From: Cylicocyclus nassatus
Taxonomy: Eukaryota > Nematoda > Chromadorea > Rhabditida > Strongylidae
Length of the DNA: 64,000 nt
NCBI GenBank assembly: GCA_958299035.1
Contig: CATQJL010000223.1
Span: 14,665,742 to 14,729,741 of the forward strand
Reading direction: 5' to 3'
This document shows positions 32,986 to 43,440 of this stretch, in pieces. A program made the translations under genes and the position numbers. How positions within the stretch are numbered: position 1 is the first letter of the stretch; each line of letters opens with the position of its first letter. The notes below the pieces were generated by a model. The model was not told the origin of the DNA. It saw nothing but the letters and a program-made list of their open reading frames with translations, and did no database searches.

Positions 32986-34818
32986 ATGGAACAGTGGCCT
33001 CCTGAGAAACACGCAGAGCTCCAACGAAGAGTGAAGGAGGAATTTGAGAGAAAGACCTTCATAATTGAAGCGTCACCATCGAGATACACAGAAGCACAGA
33101 TCCGTCAAAAAATAAAGTTCAACGGCGACAAGTGCAACGAATTCGATGATCGACTGGATCAGGCAAAGTTAGACCTTATTGCTTTGAAACAAAGGAGATG
33201 GGAAACGTCCTATACAACATCGGAATCGTTGCGATACATACTGGAATTCAAGGAACTGCGAGCGCGACATACCGAGGAGAAGGGAGAGTTGATTTCATGG
33301 TCAGACCAACTACTCCTAGCCCATGAATGGTATGAAATTTTGGTAGCAGCGGACGAAGCTGAAGAAATCGACAGAGTCATGTTCTTAAACGAATTGGAAG
33401 AAACAATCGTTCAGGTGCCTACACGACCTGGAGAACTTGGTTATCCCGAACCGAAGCAGGTCCTACGAAGGTACAAAAAGGACACCATAGGACCAATCCT
33501 GCACAGAATTCGCAGATACGATACCCTCCTAGACGACGAAGCCAAGGAAATCTATGAGGTCGAACAAGAAATTAGGAGGGGCAACGAAAGCGAGTGTCGT
33601 CTACTCAAAGAAATGTACGGCGCCCTCACAGGACTGGAAACGGAGCTGCAGCACCAACGAGAAGCCCGGGAGTGGCCTCAAGAAAAGACTTCAAACTGGG
33701 ACATACTGCAACTCAGGGCGTCGATAGACGACCTTCGAAAGGAAGTAATGCGTCAAAGGCATGACTCTGACAGAAACAACAGGCAAGGAAAGGATAACTC
33801 TTCTAAGGAAGTCGACGAGTCCATTGCACAGCTTAGACTCGAGATGCGCCAACAGCAAGAAAAGATCCGAGGATGGTTCGAAACACTATACGAGGACGAG
33901 AAACAGATAGTGGCACAGGAGAGAAACAAAGCCACTCAGATGATAAATGAAGAAATTCGGGCACATCGCGGATATCTTCACCAGGAGACGTCGCGACTGG
34001 AATTACAATTTGTCGGCTTGGCTTCACAGATCAAAGAGGAGGCTGAACGTAGGAGCAAGGAAGCCACGAAGATGTTGAAACGAATCGAGGAGAAATTAAC
34101 GAAAGCGAAGGTAAGGCATACCACAGAGGAATCACAGAGGGATAGCAGTAGTGACGCAAGGAATCAGCCCATCAACACAGCTCGTAAACGTTCCACACGC
34201 GCTTCCAAGAACAAAGCTCACGAGGATGACACGGATGAACAAGAAGAGACATCGGAACAGAGAGAGGCTCCAAAAAGAAAACGACCAACCCCGGAAACGA
34301 CAACGCGTGCGGATACACAGAAACTCGACGAGCTCATTAAAGAGTATACACAGGAACGGGAAAAACTTCAGCATCAGATACAGTCATTGTCGTGCCCCGA
34401 AAGACGACTAGGCGACAAGAGCAACGGCAGTGGGCTTCCGATGTGTGTGTTCTGCAAGCAGTATGGAAGTCACTACTCAGACGCCTGTCCTCGAGTGACG
34501 GCTATCAAGGACCGAGTGGCTCTACTGGATAACGAACACAGGTGTCACCGCTGCCTCGATCGACATACCCACGGATGCATCAGACGGAGTTGCTGCTTCT
34601 ACTGCAAAAACAGCGAACAAGGAGCGACAAACGACCACCACGCAGCTATCTGCACCCTACCAGATGAGGTGCAGCGCTTACGTCTGCGCGACGAAGAAAT
34701 CCAGGCACGGATTGAAGACTGCAAAAGAGAACTGGAGAAAATCGAAGGGGGAAGAACGATGGATCACAGCGAATCAAGTCACAGCAAGGAAGATCCTGGT
34801 CCTTTTTCTCGACGCTGA
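32986..34818 (+). CDS. Second Gag-like coiled-coil / zinc-knuckle protein (610 aa)
   Basis: Intact frame downstream of Env, ending eight bases before the 3' LTR. Residues about 1-370 are charged and helical, with long heptad-rich stretches (for example RLEMRQQQEKIRGWFETLYE and the region to about 370). Next comes a Ser/Thr- and Lys-rich linker with a nuclear-localisation-like PKRKRP near 429-434. A cysteine/histidine cluster spans 487-556: CVFCKQYGSHYSDAC, then CHRCLDRHTHGC, then CFYC with HHAAIC. This C..C...H....C / C..CL / C..C...HH..C layout is that of Gag nucleocapsids in nematode BEL/Pao elements, yet the polyprotein already has its own Gag knuckles. A last short coiled coil lies near 565-590. 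Likely RNA-binding; it could be a second nucleocapsid, an accessory RNA-export factor, or a captured Gag. No protease, RT or membrane segment. Confidence 0.85.
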   Translation: MEQWPPEKHAELQRRVKEEFERKTFIIEASPSRYTEAQIRQKIKFNGDKCNEFDDRLDQAKLDLIALKQRRWETSYTTSESLRYILEFKELRARHTEEKGELISWSDQLLLAHEWYEILVAADEAEEIDRVMFLNELEETIVQVPTRPGELGYPEPKQVLRRYKKDTIGPILHRIRRYDTLLDDEAKEIYEVEQEIRRGNESECRLLKEMYGALTGLETELQHQREAREWPQEKTSNWDILQLRASIDDLRKEVMRQRHDSDRNNRQGKDNSSKEVDESIAQLRLEMRQQQEKIRGWFETLYEDEKQIVAQERNKATQMINEEIRAHRGYLHQETSRLELQFVGLASQIKEEAERRSKEATKMLKRIEEKLTKAKVRHTTEESQRDSSSDARNQPINTARKRSTRASKNKAHEDDTDEQEETSEQREAPKRKRPTPETTTRADTQKLDELIKEYTQEREKLQHQIQSLSCPERRLGDKSNGSGLPMCVFCKQYGSHYSDACPRVTAIKDRVALLDNEHRCHRCLDRHTHGCIRRSCCFYCKNSEQGATNDHHAAICTLPDEVQRLRLRDEEIQARIEDCKRELEKIEGGRTMDHSESSHSKEDPGPFSRR

Positions 34819-34826
34819 GGCCGGAG
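34816..34826 (+). other. 3' polypurine-like tract
   Basis: TGAGGCCGGAG abuts the 3' LTR and overlaps the stop codon of the second ORF. It is weakly purine-rich (interrupted by CC) but in the required position for plus-strand priming. Confidence 0.45.
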
Positions 34827-35315
34827 TATACGAATTATTCTATTCGTATTCATTTGCCGCGTTCAAAGAACAGTGGCCTAGCGCGGCCGATCAGCTGTGT
34901 TTCCCACAGCTTATGTTTATGCATTTGTTATCAGTTCGCTTATCAGTAGATTCCTAGGCTTTTGTTTATGTTTCATTGTATATATAAGCTGGGCATCATG
35001 TTAGCCATTTAGTTGTCTGAGTTTTATAGCACGCTTTTCTACTAACGCACAGAACAATCACAGGGTCACAGAATATCACAGGGTCACAGAATGATCACAG
35101 TAACAAAACATTGATAGAATGTTAGCTTTGGTTTAACCCTAAGTAGTCATATTATTAACATTATATTAGCATATTATTCATTATTCGTAGTCGCATATGT
35201 AGTATCAGTAGTATTATAATAAAGGTTTAATTACCCAAGTTTGAGGTACACGCTGTGCACAAAAGTCCCGCGTGGCACTCAATCAATACCCACACACAGC
35301 ACAAAAGTGCATTCA
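34827..35315 (+). repeat. 3' LTR
   Basis: 489 bp, identical to 23186-23674 apart from one A/T difference at the fourth base from the end. Carries the operative AATAAA at 35218-35223. Confidence 0.95.
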
Positions 35316-35320
35316 AGATG
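35316..35320. repeat. Target-site duplication AGATG, right
   Basis: Exact repeat of 23181-23185 directly after the 3' LTR. Confidence 0.85.
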
Positions 35321-35504
35321 AGTCAAATATATTTTTTTGAAAACCAAGTTTTAATAGCATAACTTTCATTGGTTCAGCGCTCCTTTGTCTCATCGAAAGG
35401 TAGTCAGAGAAATTCAAATGAAAAACGTATTTGTTAACATAGAAACGGGCTTTGAGTTTCATGTGTACAGGCTGCGCCAAAATTACCTGTGCGTGTTTGC
35501 TTAA

Positions 35505-35811
35505 AGGCAGCGGACAGGCAAAATGGACCCCTGTCAGATTTTGGCAGTTTCGGGTAGTGGACCCCCCAAGTACACCGTAGCCTCAACCCCAACTTCCAAT
35601 TGATGCGCTAAGTCCTGAAAAAAGCGCTTCAAAACTCCACCAGCCCCGCCCACTTGCATTGAGTGGGCGTTATTGGTGGAAGTTTGAAGCGCTTTTTTCA
35701 GGACTTAGCGCATCAATTGGAAGTTGGGGTTGGGGCTACGGTGTACTTGGGGGGTCCACTACCCGAGACTACCAAAATCTGACAGGGGTCCATTTTGCCT
35801 GTCCACTGCCT
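35505..35811. mobile_element. Near-perfect hairpin MITE, TTAA target
   Basis: Flanked by TTAA on both sides (35501-35504, 35812-35815). Almost the whole 307 bp folds back: the arm AGGCAGCGGACAGGCAAAAT continues to a centre near 35655-35665. The homologous position in block B (about 55100) has no insert and reads GCTTGGGTGCC, so the insertion postdates the block duplication. A fortuitous 79-codon plus-strand frame runs through it. Confidence 0.85.
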
Positions 35812-36189
35812 TTAAGTGCTAGAAGGATACAAGGCGGGTTTGTTGACGTTTCAAGCATGCACATGTTTTCACAAAACGTTAGCATCGTGCTGCTATAGTC
35901 AAATAGAATTTGGCTGCTTATTTCGAAAAAATCTCAAATCCTCTTAAAAATGGAAGTGTATTGTGTACGTAAGCACAATTCGAGAATTTACACGATATTC
36001 TTTTGAGAACATTTACTCCTGTTTGATATTGGGCCTTAAATTTGAGCAAGTCTTCTCAATATAGCTAGATTTGGAAACCGGAAAGTTGATTCAAAGATGG
36101 ATTTTCTATATTTCAAAAACACGCTTGGAGACAGCATATCGAAAACCAGTGGTATTTTCGCCTTGCTGAGTGCGCTTGAAAGTCAGCAA

Positions 36190-36640
36190 ATCTTATACAT
36201 GAAGCTGAATGTCTGTTTGTATGTATGTCTGTGTGTATGTATATGGCATACATATACTTCGGGGCGGGAAGCGCGTCATAGGCTACTTTTCGTTATCGAT
36301 CGATATCGATTTTATCGATTTTTGTCGATTTTTTACACATTTGAAGCTACGGGGCTGGGAGTGGGTACAAGAGGGTAAGTGGGCATGCTGATTACGGATA
36401 CAATATTAGTTTTTGGATTTATTGATTATCTTCATCGATTTATTTTATCGATCTTTTGCTTTTCCGAGCTATGGGATGGGAGTTGGCACAAGAGGGTAAG
36501 TGGGCATGATGAGCACTGACACAGCGGGAATAGGGAATTGGCATGTAGAAGTGGGTACAGGGAAAGGTTTTACAGAGGTAGAACTGCGACCTTTATCGTA
36601 TTGACACAGCCGAGAGGAGCCGGGTAAGCCAGCTAATGTC
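36190..36640 (-). repeat. TCGATTTTATCGAT-rich interspersed repeat (one arm)
   Basis: Starts with ATACATGAAGCTGAATGTCTG and a GTATGTCTGTGTGT microsatellite, then CTTCGGGGCGGGAAG and runs of ATCGATTTTATCGAT and GGGCTGGGAG. It ends GGAGCCGGGTAAGCCAGC. Same family as 40132-40972, 42744-43238 and 55480-56010. Confidence 0.65.
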
Positions 36641-37519
36641 TTTTAAATTAATTTTAAAGCCATTTTAACAAACCACTCATAGGAGATGTTCTTCTACGGC
36701 TCTCATAAATAAAAAAATGCTTCTATCGGAATGTTTTGCGCGTCTAGATTCTTACAATCGACTTTGAACGTTGGTGTTGTTGAATGTTTGAAGGTTGTTG
36801 TTCGTACGCAAGTATTTTTCTAAAAACATTTTCGTATTTTGCGAAAGAATAAGCTCAGTGAACGCAACGAAAACTGTGTGACATGCAAAGCGTGCTCTAC
36901 AAGCTCAGTTCAGAATGTTCTGGAAGACTTCACGTTTATTTAGTTGCAGAGCAAAACATGAACTAGAAATCCCATGTTTGCTTCTTCTCAAAACTATCAA
37001 AAAACTATTCTGTTTCTTTCAATCCTCTCATTCATAAATAGTCTTTTTGAATTCTGCAAATGCCTCCAGTAAAGTTTGATTAGAACATTCTATGGCACTT
37101 ATTTGAGCTTACATTTTTCGGTGGTTTTCCCGTGGCAATGCTGCAATTTTAACGCATAATTTTGGGCACACTGTAGATTACTGACAAGCAAACCATGTTC
37201 AGTCAAAATGGCCGTTAGGGGCATAAGGTATTGAAGAGCATAAAACGCTGATTCCAAATCTCCCTTCCTTATCTGCGGAACAATCGTGCACGGCGAGTTA
37301 TTGGTGTTTGTTTATTAGAGCAAAAAACCAAATGTGCTGGTAGGATAAAATGAGTTGCTGAAATATGATATGCTTTTTACAATGCAGAGTATTTATTGAG
37401 TGAAGCAATCTAACAATTAACACTGCTCCATCAAAGCGTTAGAAAAAAGTACGGCTGTTTTTGTCCTAAAGGCCGGGCATACTTTATGCGTTATTGTCGT
37501 CGCAATTTGGTGAGAGTGA

Positions 37520-37754
37520 GGCCTCGAACAGAGTTCACGCGATTCGGCCGTCGCGATTCAATCGCTAAAGACAAGTGTTACGAGTACATTGCATGACGAT
37601 CTTCTTGTAATTTGGTTGTAATAGTTTTCCAACACGACTAATCGTGGCTAACTATCACAACCGAAATACAAGAAGATCGGCATGCAACGAACTCGTCACA
37701 CTTGTCTTTAGCGATTGAATGGCGACGATCAAATCGCGTGACTGCCCGAGGGCC
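37520..37754. mobile_element. PIF/Harbinger-type MITE, TGA target
   Basis: Begins GGCCTCGAACAGAGTTCACG and ends GTGACTGCCCGAGGGCC, flanked by TGA on both sides (37517-37519, 37755-37757). Block B holds the empty site with a single TGA (56753-56755). The interior is palindromic around AACTATCACAACCGAAATAC-like text. Confidence 0.8.
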
Positions 37755-38794
37755 TGAGGATGCAAACGCTGCGACTATATCGCTGGTTACTTGTTCACGG
37801 GCATCTCCTGCAGCGATTCGTGCATTCTCATACTCGAGCACACGACATACGTCCTCAAACTGCTTACGAGTATTTCTATAACTCGGCCTGATTTTTTCGT
37901 TTGTATATTCATTTTGTACTACTGTGTTAATTTCAACCGCAAGACGGGCGTATGTCAATAGGCGCGATTTTTATTGCCAACTGGACAGCAAATAGCACAT
38001 ATTTAGTGTTTTATAAGGTTCTGGTTGTATTTTAGAGTTTAGAGGAGATATATTAGATGGCTGCACGAGTTTTCCAGTCTTACTATTTCAAAAGCGATTC
38101 AAAATGAAAATTTCGAAGATCAAAAACTCATAAAAATGCAATTAATAACAAACTTGCATTTATTTTGGTCGAATTTTCAGCAAAAGCCTTCAAACTCAGC
38201 AAGTAGTAACTTTATTGTCTGGTGCTTTTCAAAGACTTGGGTAGCCCTAAACTTGAGTTTTGAGTTGGTGACACCCAGAGAAATCGCGCCTCTTGACCAT
38301 CTCAGACCGAATAGAATTTTGGCGCTTTTCTAGTGACCGTTTTATACGTTCATAGTCGACTTGGCTCAAACTTAGCTCAAAGGTTTATTTGAAAGACTGA
38401 TGCCAAATTTCATATGCGCCATGTGCGCTAACGCCATTTTGGGGTACTAGTGGAATATGTAGACGTCAAAATCATGATCTTGCTGAAACTTGGCCTAGGA
38501 GAATTATTCGACATGCTAATTACAAAAAATCGTACTCTTCTTGCGTGTTGCGACCTTACCGCAAAGTTACGGTGGGTATATGACAGGGGTGTCAAAGTTA
38601 TAGCCTGCCTGAAACTCGTGCAGTTCAGTTATCTGACGTCCTGATCGCTAATATCGGGTTCATTTTGCATGATAAAGTCTTTACATATATTTTTGTGATC
38701 CAAGTTGGCCTGAAACGTGAAAAATGTCTAATCGATAAGTTGTAAAATTGTGCAAGCGACATGTTTATATTTGTTGTGTATAATTGAATTAATT

Positions 38795-38951
38795 TTTGAT
38801 TTTCAAAATTTTTCAGACTTTCGGGGTTATGGGCTCACAAAAATTTTGAAAAGCATAGCAAAAAATTTTTCTGAGTGCGTCAGAAAAGATTTCATCAGAA
38901 GAAAAATTTTTGCCCCCTTCCCCCGAGCGGAAATCCTGGGCACGCCACTGG
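38795..38951. mobile_element. Partial hAT-type MITE
   Basis: Ends CCTGGGCACGCCACTG, the same right terminus as the complete hAT MITE at 53834-54156. The left terminus is missing. The same remnant occurs in block B at about 57415-57608, so it predates the duplication. Confidence 0.6.
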
Positions 38952-39281
38952 TATATATTCGTGCTCAGCAGCTAAACACCCTCTTCTTCTTCCCTAGTTG
39001 AAGTTTAGAGCAAATCCGTGGGTTTAGCCTTATACCGTATACCAGCCGTAATTAATGAAAGGCCCTAAGACTCAGAAAGAGTTTGATGTTAGTAATCAGC
39101 ACGTCACCCTTTACTTGCACATTCAGTTTTTTGCTTCAATAAATGCTCATTATTCCTCGTCCATTGCATTCCGCAAGTTAGAAAGGCAGATTTTGAATCA
39201 TCGCTGAATGCCTTCTGATATGGTATACATCACACTCGAAAAGGCCACTTTGAATGAGCACGCTTTTTTTGTAAGCACTAA

Positions 39282-39723
39282 GGCCTCGGGCAAAGTTCAT
39301 GGGATTTGATCGTCGCGAATCAATCGCTATAAGGCCCCGGTCAGACTTTACGCGACTCAATCGTCGCGATCTAATCGCCAAGATTTCCATTCATTTTCAT
39401 TTCACATTCAAAAATGTCGGGCTGGAAAAGTATCACAACCGAATGCAAGTTGATCGGCATGGAATGATGTTGAAACAGTTGTCTCGTCGCGACTCAGTTG
39501 CGACGACCAAATCGCGTGAAGTCTGCCCGGGGCCTAAGAAAAATGTTACGACTTCATTGCTTGTCGATCTTCTTGCATTTCGGTTGTGATAGTTAGTCAC
39601 GATTAAACGTGTTGGAAAACTATCACAACCGAAATGCAAGAAGATTGGCATGCAATGATTTTGTTTCGCTTGTCTTTAGCGATTGAATCGCGACGATCAA
39701 ATCGCGTGACTTTGTCCGAAGCC
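39282..39723. mobile_element. PIF/Harbinger-type MITE containing a second copy
   Basis: Outer element begins GGCCTCGGGCAAAG after TAA (39279-39281) and ends CTTTGTCCGAAGCC. It is interrupted by a related MITE at 39333-39534. The uninterrupted parts resemble 37520-37754. Confidence 0.65.
39333..39534. mobile_element. Nested PIF/Harbinger-type MITE, TAA target
   Basis: Begins GGCCCCGGTCAGACTTTACG and ends CTGCCCGGGGCC, flanked by TAA at 39330-39332 and 39535-39537. Inserted within the related element 39282-39723. Confidence 0.75.
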
Positions 39724-39724
39724 A

Positions 39725-40130
39725 ACACAACAAAAATTACGAACCTTGCTAGAAAGGTAGCAAAGCTGAGAGCTGATCCTTGCTCAGTTGACAGTTTGCC
39801 GTGGTTGATATGCAATACTCCAACATTTGAATTGTGTGGATGAAAATAATAAATGCAATGGATATAATAATACTTAGCCCTGCTGCTCTACTAAAAATAA
39901 GACCTCGAATATGTGAATTTGTACCGTCCGCTGCAGTGACGGGAATGGTACAGATAACCGATCAGTGCTGCTGGATGAGAAAAATGAGCACAGTTTGGGC
40001 TAACAATATTTGCTTGCCTGTGTTTTACAACGAGGATTTGAAAAGGCGTTATGTGAAGCTTTAACCTCTCAGCACTTTCAGTACTAAAGTTTTTGAAAAC
40101 TTGAATAATGCTGCCAGTTTCCTTCAGTAT
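39725..40130. other. No gene recognised
   Basis: Short open frames only, none recognised. Confidence 0.4.
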
Positions 40131-40131
40131 T

Positions 40132-40972
40132 ATATATATTACTAGCTGGCTTACCCGGCTCCGCCGTATCCGGACCAAACTTGGCACACATACACTTCGG
40201 GCCCCGGCGGGTGTCACAGTCCACTTTTCGTTATCGATCGATGTCGATTTTACCGATTTTTATCGATTTTTTTGCAGAGTTCACCTACAGGGCTAGGAGT
40301 TGGCACAGGGGGGAAGTGAGCATGGGGATTCCGAATACAATATTAGTTTTCAGAATTATCGATTACTTTTATTGATTTTATCGATTTTTGTAAATTTTGA
40401 CATGCGAGGCTGGGATTTTGCACAGGGGGTAATCGAGCATGCTGATTACGAACACAATATTAGTTTTCAGGATCGTCCATTACTTTTATCGATTTTATCG
40501 ATTTTTTTGTAAAGTTTGACCTGCGGGGCTGGGAGTTTGCACAGGGGGTAATCGAGCATGCAGATTACGAATACAATATTAGTTTTCAAGATCGTCCATT
40601 ACTTTTATCGATTTTATCGATTTTTTGAAAATTTGAGCTAGGGGGCTGAAATTTGGCAAAGGGGTGTAATCGAGCATGCTGATCACCCCCCTTGGGGATG
40701 ATCAGCATGCTCGATTACCCCCCTGTGCCAACTCCCAGCCCCGTAGGTGAACTCAGCAAAAAAATCGATAAAAATCGATAAAATCGATATCGATCAATGA
40801 CGAAAAGTAGCCTATGACACGCGCCGGGGCCCGTAGTGTATGTGTGCCAAGTTTGGTCCGGATCGGTTCAGAAATGGAATTTTCTATTCGGAACATACGT
40901 ACACACAGACATACAGACAGACAGACAGACATACAGACAGACAAACAGACATTCAGCTTTATATATAAGATA
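40132..40972. repeat. Palindromic repeat with internal ~118-bp tandem units
   Basis: Left end CTAGCTGGCTTACCCGGCTCC; right end is a CAGACAGACAGACATACAG microsatellite then TTTATATATAAGAT. Several units of about 118 bp (GGCTGGGAG, CACAGGGGG, TAATCGAGCATGCTGATTACG, TATTAGTTTTCA, TTTTATCGATTTT) run to a hairpin centre near 40690 (GCATGCTGATCA...TGATCAGCATGC), followed by the inverted arm. Confidence 0.7.
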
Positions 40973-41308
40973 TTGTATTCATTATTTTCTTTTCCGTATC
41001 CCTCTTCTTTGAGCAACCACATTGAATTTTTGATGCTAGTCAGTTTTGACTTCATTAATTCAATAAGACAGCGCTGGCCACGATTACTATCTACCTTTAT
41101 CCTCGCATTTTCTACGTTTTCGTAGAATAGAAATAGCAGTCCTGCATTTGTTGAAGGTAACCTTTTATTTCGACATGATGGAGATAGCAGACTTGCTTGC
41201 CTTCTAATGAGGCACCTTCTGAGTTTTTGTTTATTTAGATTTTACAAAAAGTGCTAATGAAGGAAGCTTGTTTAGTCGAAATGGCCTTTTTGAGTAGAAT
41301 GTATATTA

Positions 41309-42326
41309 ATAGGTCATTCCGAAAGTAATATCGCTTTTTTCAAGGGGACGCCACACCTGAAGGAAAAAAGTTTTCTGAGAGTTCTTGGTAGCATTCGATG
41401 CAGCATTTCATCCTCTTTTCAAAAGCGTTGGAATCGTCGCAGCACAGTCATTGAGCTCTCGGAAAATAATCAAAACCTGCGACCCATGTTTTTTGAGATA
41501 ATCAAGTCTACAATTTTTCAAAACTTTCATATCGATCCTCAGAAGGATTTCAAGTAACGATTAGATAAAGCAAACCCTAAGGATACAAAACAAATTTTTT
41601 CCTTCACATACTTCCTCAAAATTTTTTAACAACATTTCAACCGATGCTACCAATTTCCATACTTGGTAAACTCAAATCTCGTAGAACATCAATGAGAGAG
41701 CAGCTTGGGTGCTGTTTGATGCAGCTTTTTCTCCTCTTTCTAATAGATGTTTTTTGTTCCCGACTTGTTCAGTCTTCGGGGCTGAAATCGTCATAACTCA
41801 TGTTTTTGAACGCGCCCAAGGCTGTACCCGAAAAACAAGAAGTTCAGTATTTCAAATCCGCAAACTTTCAATTTTTTTTACAAAATCAATATTAAGTCAT
41901 ATATCATCATGGAAGCTTCAAATTCCGAGTAATTACTGATGTCTAATGTAATTGTGGCTGAAGTAGGCCTGCCAAAATCGATTATTTTTATAAAAAAATC
42001 TTTAAAAAAAGTACGGCGAGAATGAAAAAGAGAAAAAAGCTGTTCTGTATCCTATAAGGTTTGCTCTATCTAATTGTTGCTTGAGCTCCTTCTGAAGACT
42101 GATATGAAAGTTATTAAAAATTGTGAAACTTGACCATCTCAAAAAACATGGGTCGCAGATTTTGGTTATTTTCCGAAAGCACGTTGAGTGCGCTGCAAAG
42201 GTTTCATTACTATTAGAAAGAGGATGAAATTCTGCATCGAATGCTACCAAGACCCCTTAGAGATCTTTGTTCCATCACATGTGGCGTCCGTTTGAAAAAA
42301 GCGAAATTACTTCCGGAATGACCTAA
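41309..42326. mobile_element. Non-autonomous mariner-type foldback, ~1 kb
   Basis: Termini (A/T)TAGGTCATTCCGAAAGTAAT and complement, flanked by TA (41307-41308, 42327-42328). Arms of roughly 290 bp pair along their length (for example TTTGCTCTATCTAATTG and its mate). No transposase. The same family provides 935-1190 and is related to 61289-62309. Confidence 0.8.
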
Positions 42327-42743
42327 TATATTGAAGGGCATAAAACGCTGATTTTTGACGTGCCTTCCTTATCTGCAGAACGTTTATGGACTAGGAGTTA
42401 TGAGCGTTTTTAGAAGAGAAAAATTGAATGTGCGTTGAATGAGTTGCTAAAATCTTACCAGCCCTCAAATAATGCAACCAACCGACGCATTTTTTTTATT
42501 TTAGAGTATTTTTGAAGCGTTCTGACGATTATCACTGCTCCATTGAAGAGCTAGAAAAAGTATCATTGCTATTCTTGTCCTATTGCACATTCATTTTTTT
42601 GCTTTAATAAGCGCTCATACCTCGTCCATAAATGTTCTGGAGGTAAGGGAGGAAGAGATATGGATTTAGGAATTTATGCCCTTTAAGGTAGTCTACACCC
42701 CTTTTAAACAGGCCACTCGACTAAACATGCTTCCTTTATAAGA

Positions 42744-43238
42744 GACTAGCTTGCTTACCCGGCTCCGCCCGGCCCTGTCAAAACACTGTGTCAAGGAACA
42801 CTATCCCTATTCCTGTACGAACCTTTCCCTGTGCTCACGCCTACATGCCAAATCACTATTCCCGCTGTTTTAGTAAACAGCATGCTCGATTACCCCCCCC
42901 CCCCCTATGCAAACTCCCAGCCCCGTAGCTCAAACTTTGCAAAAAATCGATAAAATTGATAAAAGTAGTGGACGATCTCAAAAACTAATATCGCAGTCGT
43001 AATCAGCATGCTCGATTACCCCCCCCCTGTGCCAACTCCCAGCCCCGTAGGTGAACTCTGCAAAAAAATCGACAAAATCGATATCGATCGATGAAGAAAA
43101 GTAGCCTATGACACCCGCCGGGGCCCGAAGTGTATGTGTGCCAAGTTTGATCCGGATCGGTTCAGAAATGGGATTTTCTATTCGGAGCATACGTTCAGAC
43201 AAACAGACAAACAGACGTTTAGCTTTATATATAAGATT
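42744..43238. repeat. TCGAT-rich interspersed repeat
   Basis: Starts CTAGCTTGCTTACCCGGCTCC and ends TTTATATATAAGATTTAG, with the GTATGTGTGCCAAGTTTGAT and GATCCGGATCGGTTCAG segments shared with 40132-40972. Shorter, with a C-run near 42895-42906. Confidence 0.65.
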
Positions 43239-43440
43239 TAGCTGAGTATTGCAGTAGTTCTTCTACTTTGCGCAATAATACAGGATTGCTACTTCCAACA
43301 AAATGTGTTCTCATTTTGCATTACTCCAGTAATTCATCGGTTGTTGTACCATTCTTACTGCATTCAACGGGGAGAGGAAAACCACATGACTGAGAGGGTA
43401 ATTGCAGCAGCGGCATGTACCATCCTCATCCATTCGCGCT

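Larger units (their letters stand above)
23186..35315 (+). mobile_element. BEL/Pao endogenous-retrovirus-like element with Env and a second Gag-like ORF
   Basis: Complete LTR retroelement of 12,130 bp: 5' LTR, primer site, gag-pol-env frame, a 1.3-kb untranslated stretch, a second ORF, a short purine tract and the 3' LTR. Domain order Gag, PR, RT, RNase H, IN (DUF1759-type Gag and YVDN RT) assigns it to BEL/Pao, not Gypsy. The Env is phlebovirus Gc-like, as in env-bearing nematode BEL elements. Both long frames are intact and the LTRs differ at one base, so the insertion is recent. It has been inserted into block A, which carries 12 kb absent from block B. The length is large for the superfamily, explained by Env plus the extra ORF. 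Confidence 0.95.
35321..39000. other. Right part of block A, no gene recognised
   Basis: From about 35390 to 38965 this is collinear with block B 55011-57630 (shared text such as CAGGCTGCGCCAAAATTACC, GCATCGTGCTGCTATAGTCA, CTCGAGCACA). No exon structure was recognised. It carries a TTAA-type MITE (35505-35811), a palindromic TCGAT-rich repeat (36190-36640), a PIF-type MITE (37520-37754) and a hAT-type fragment (about 38795-38951). Confidence 0.6.
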
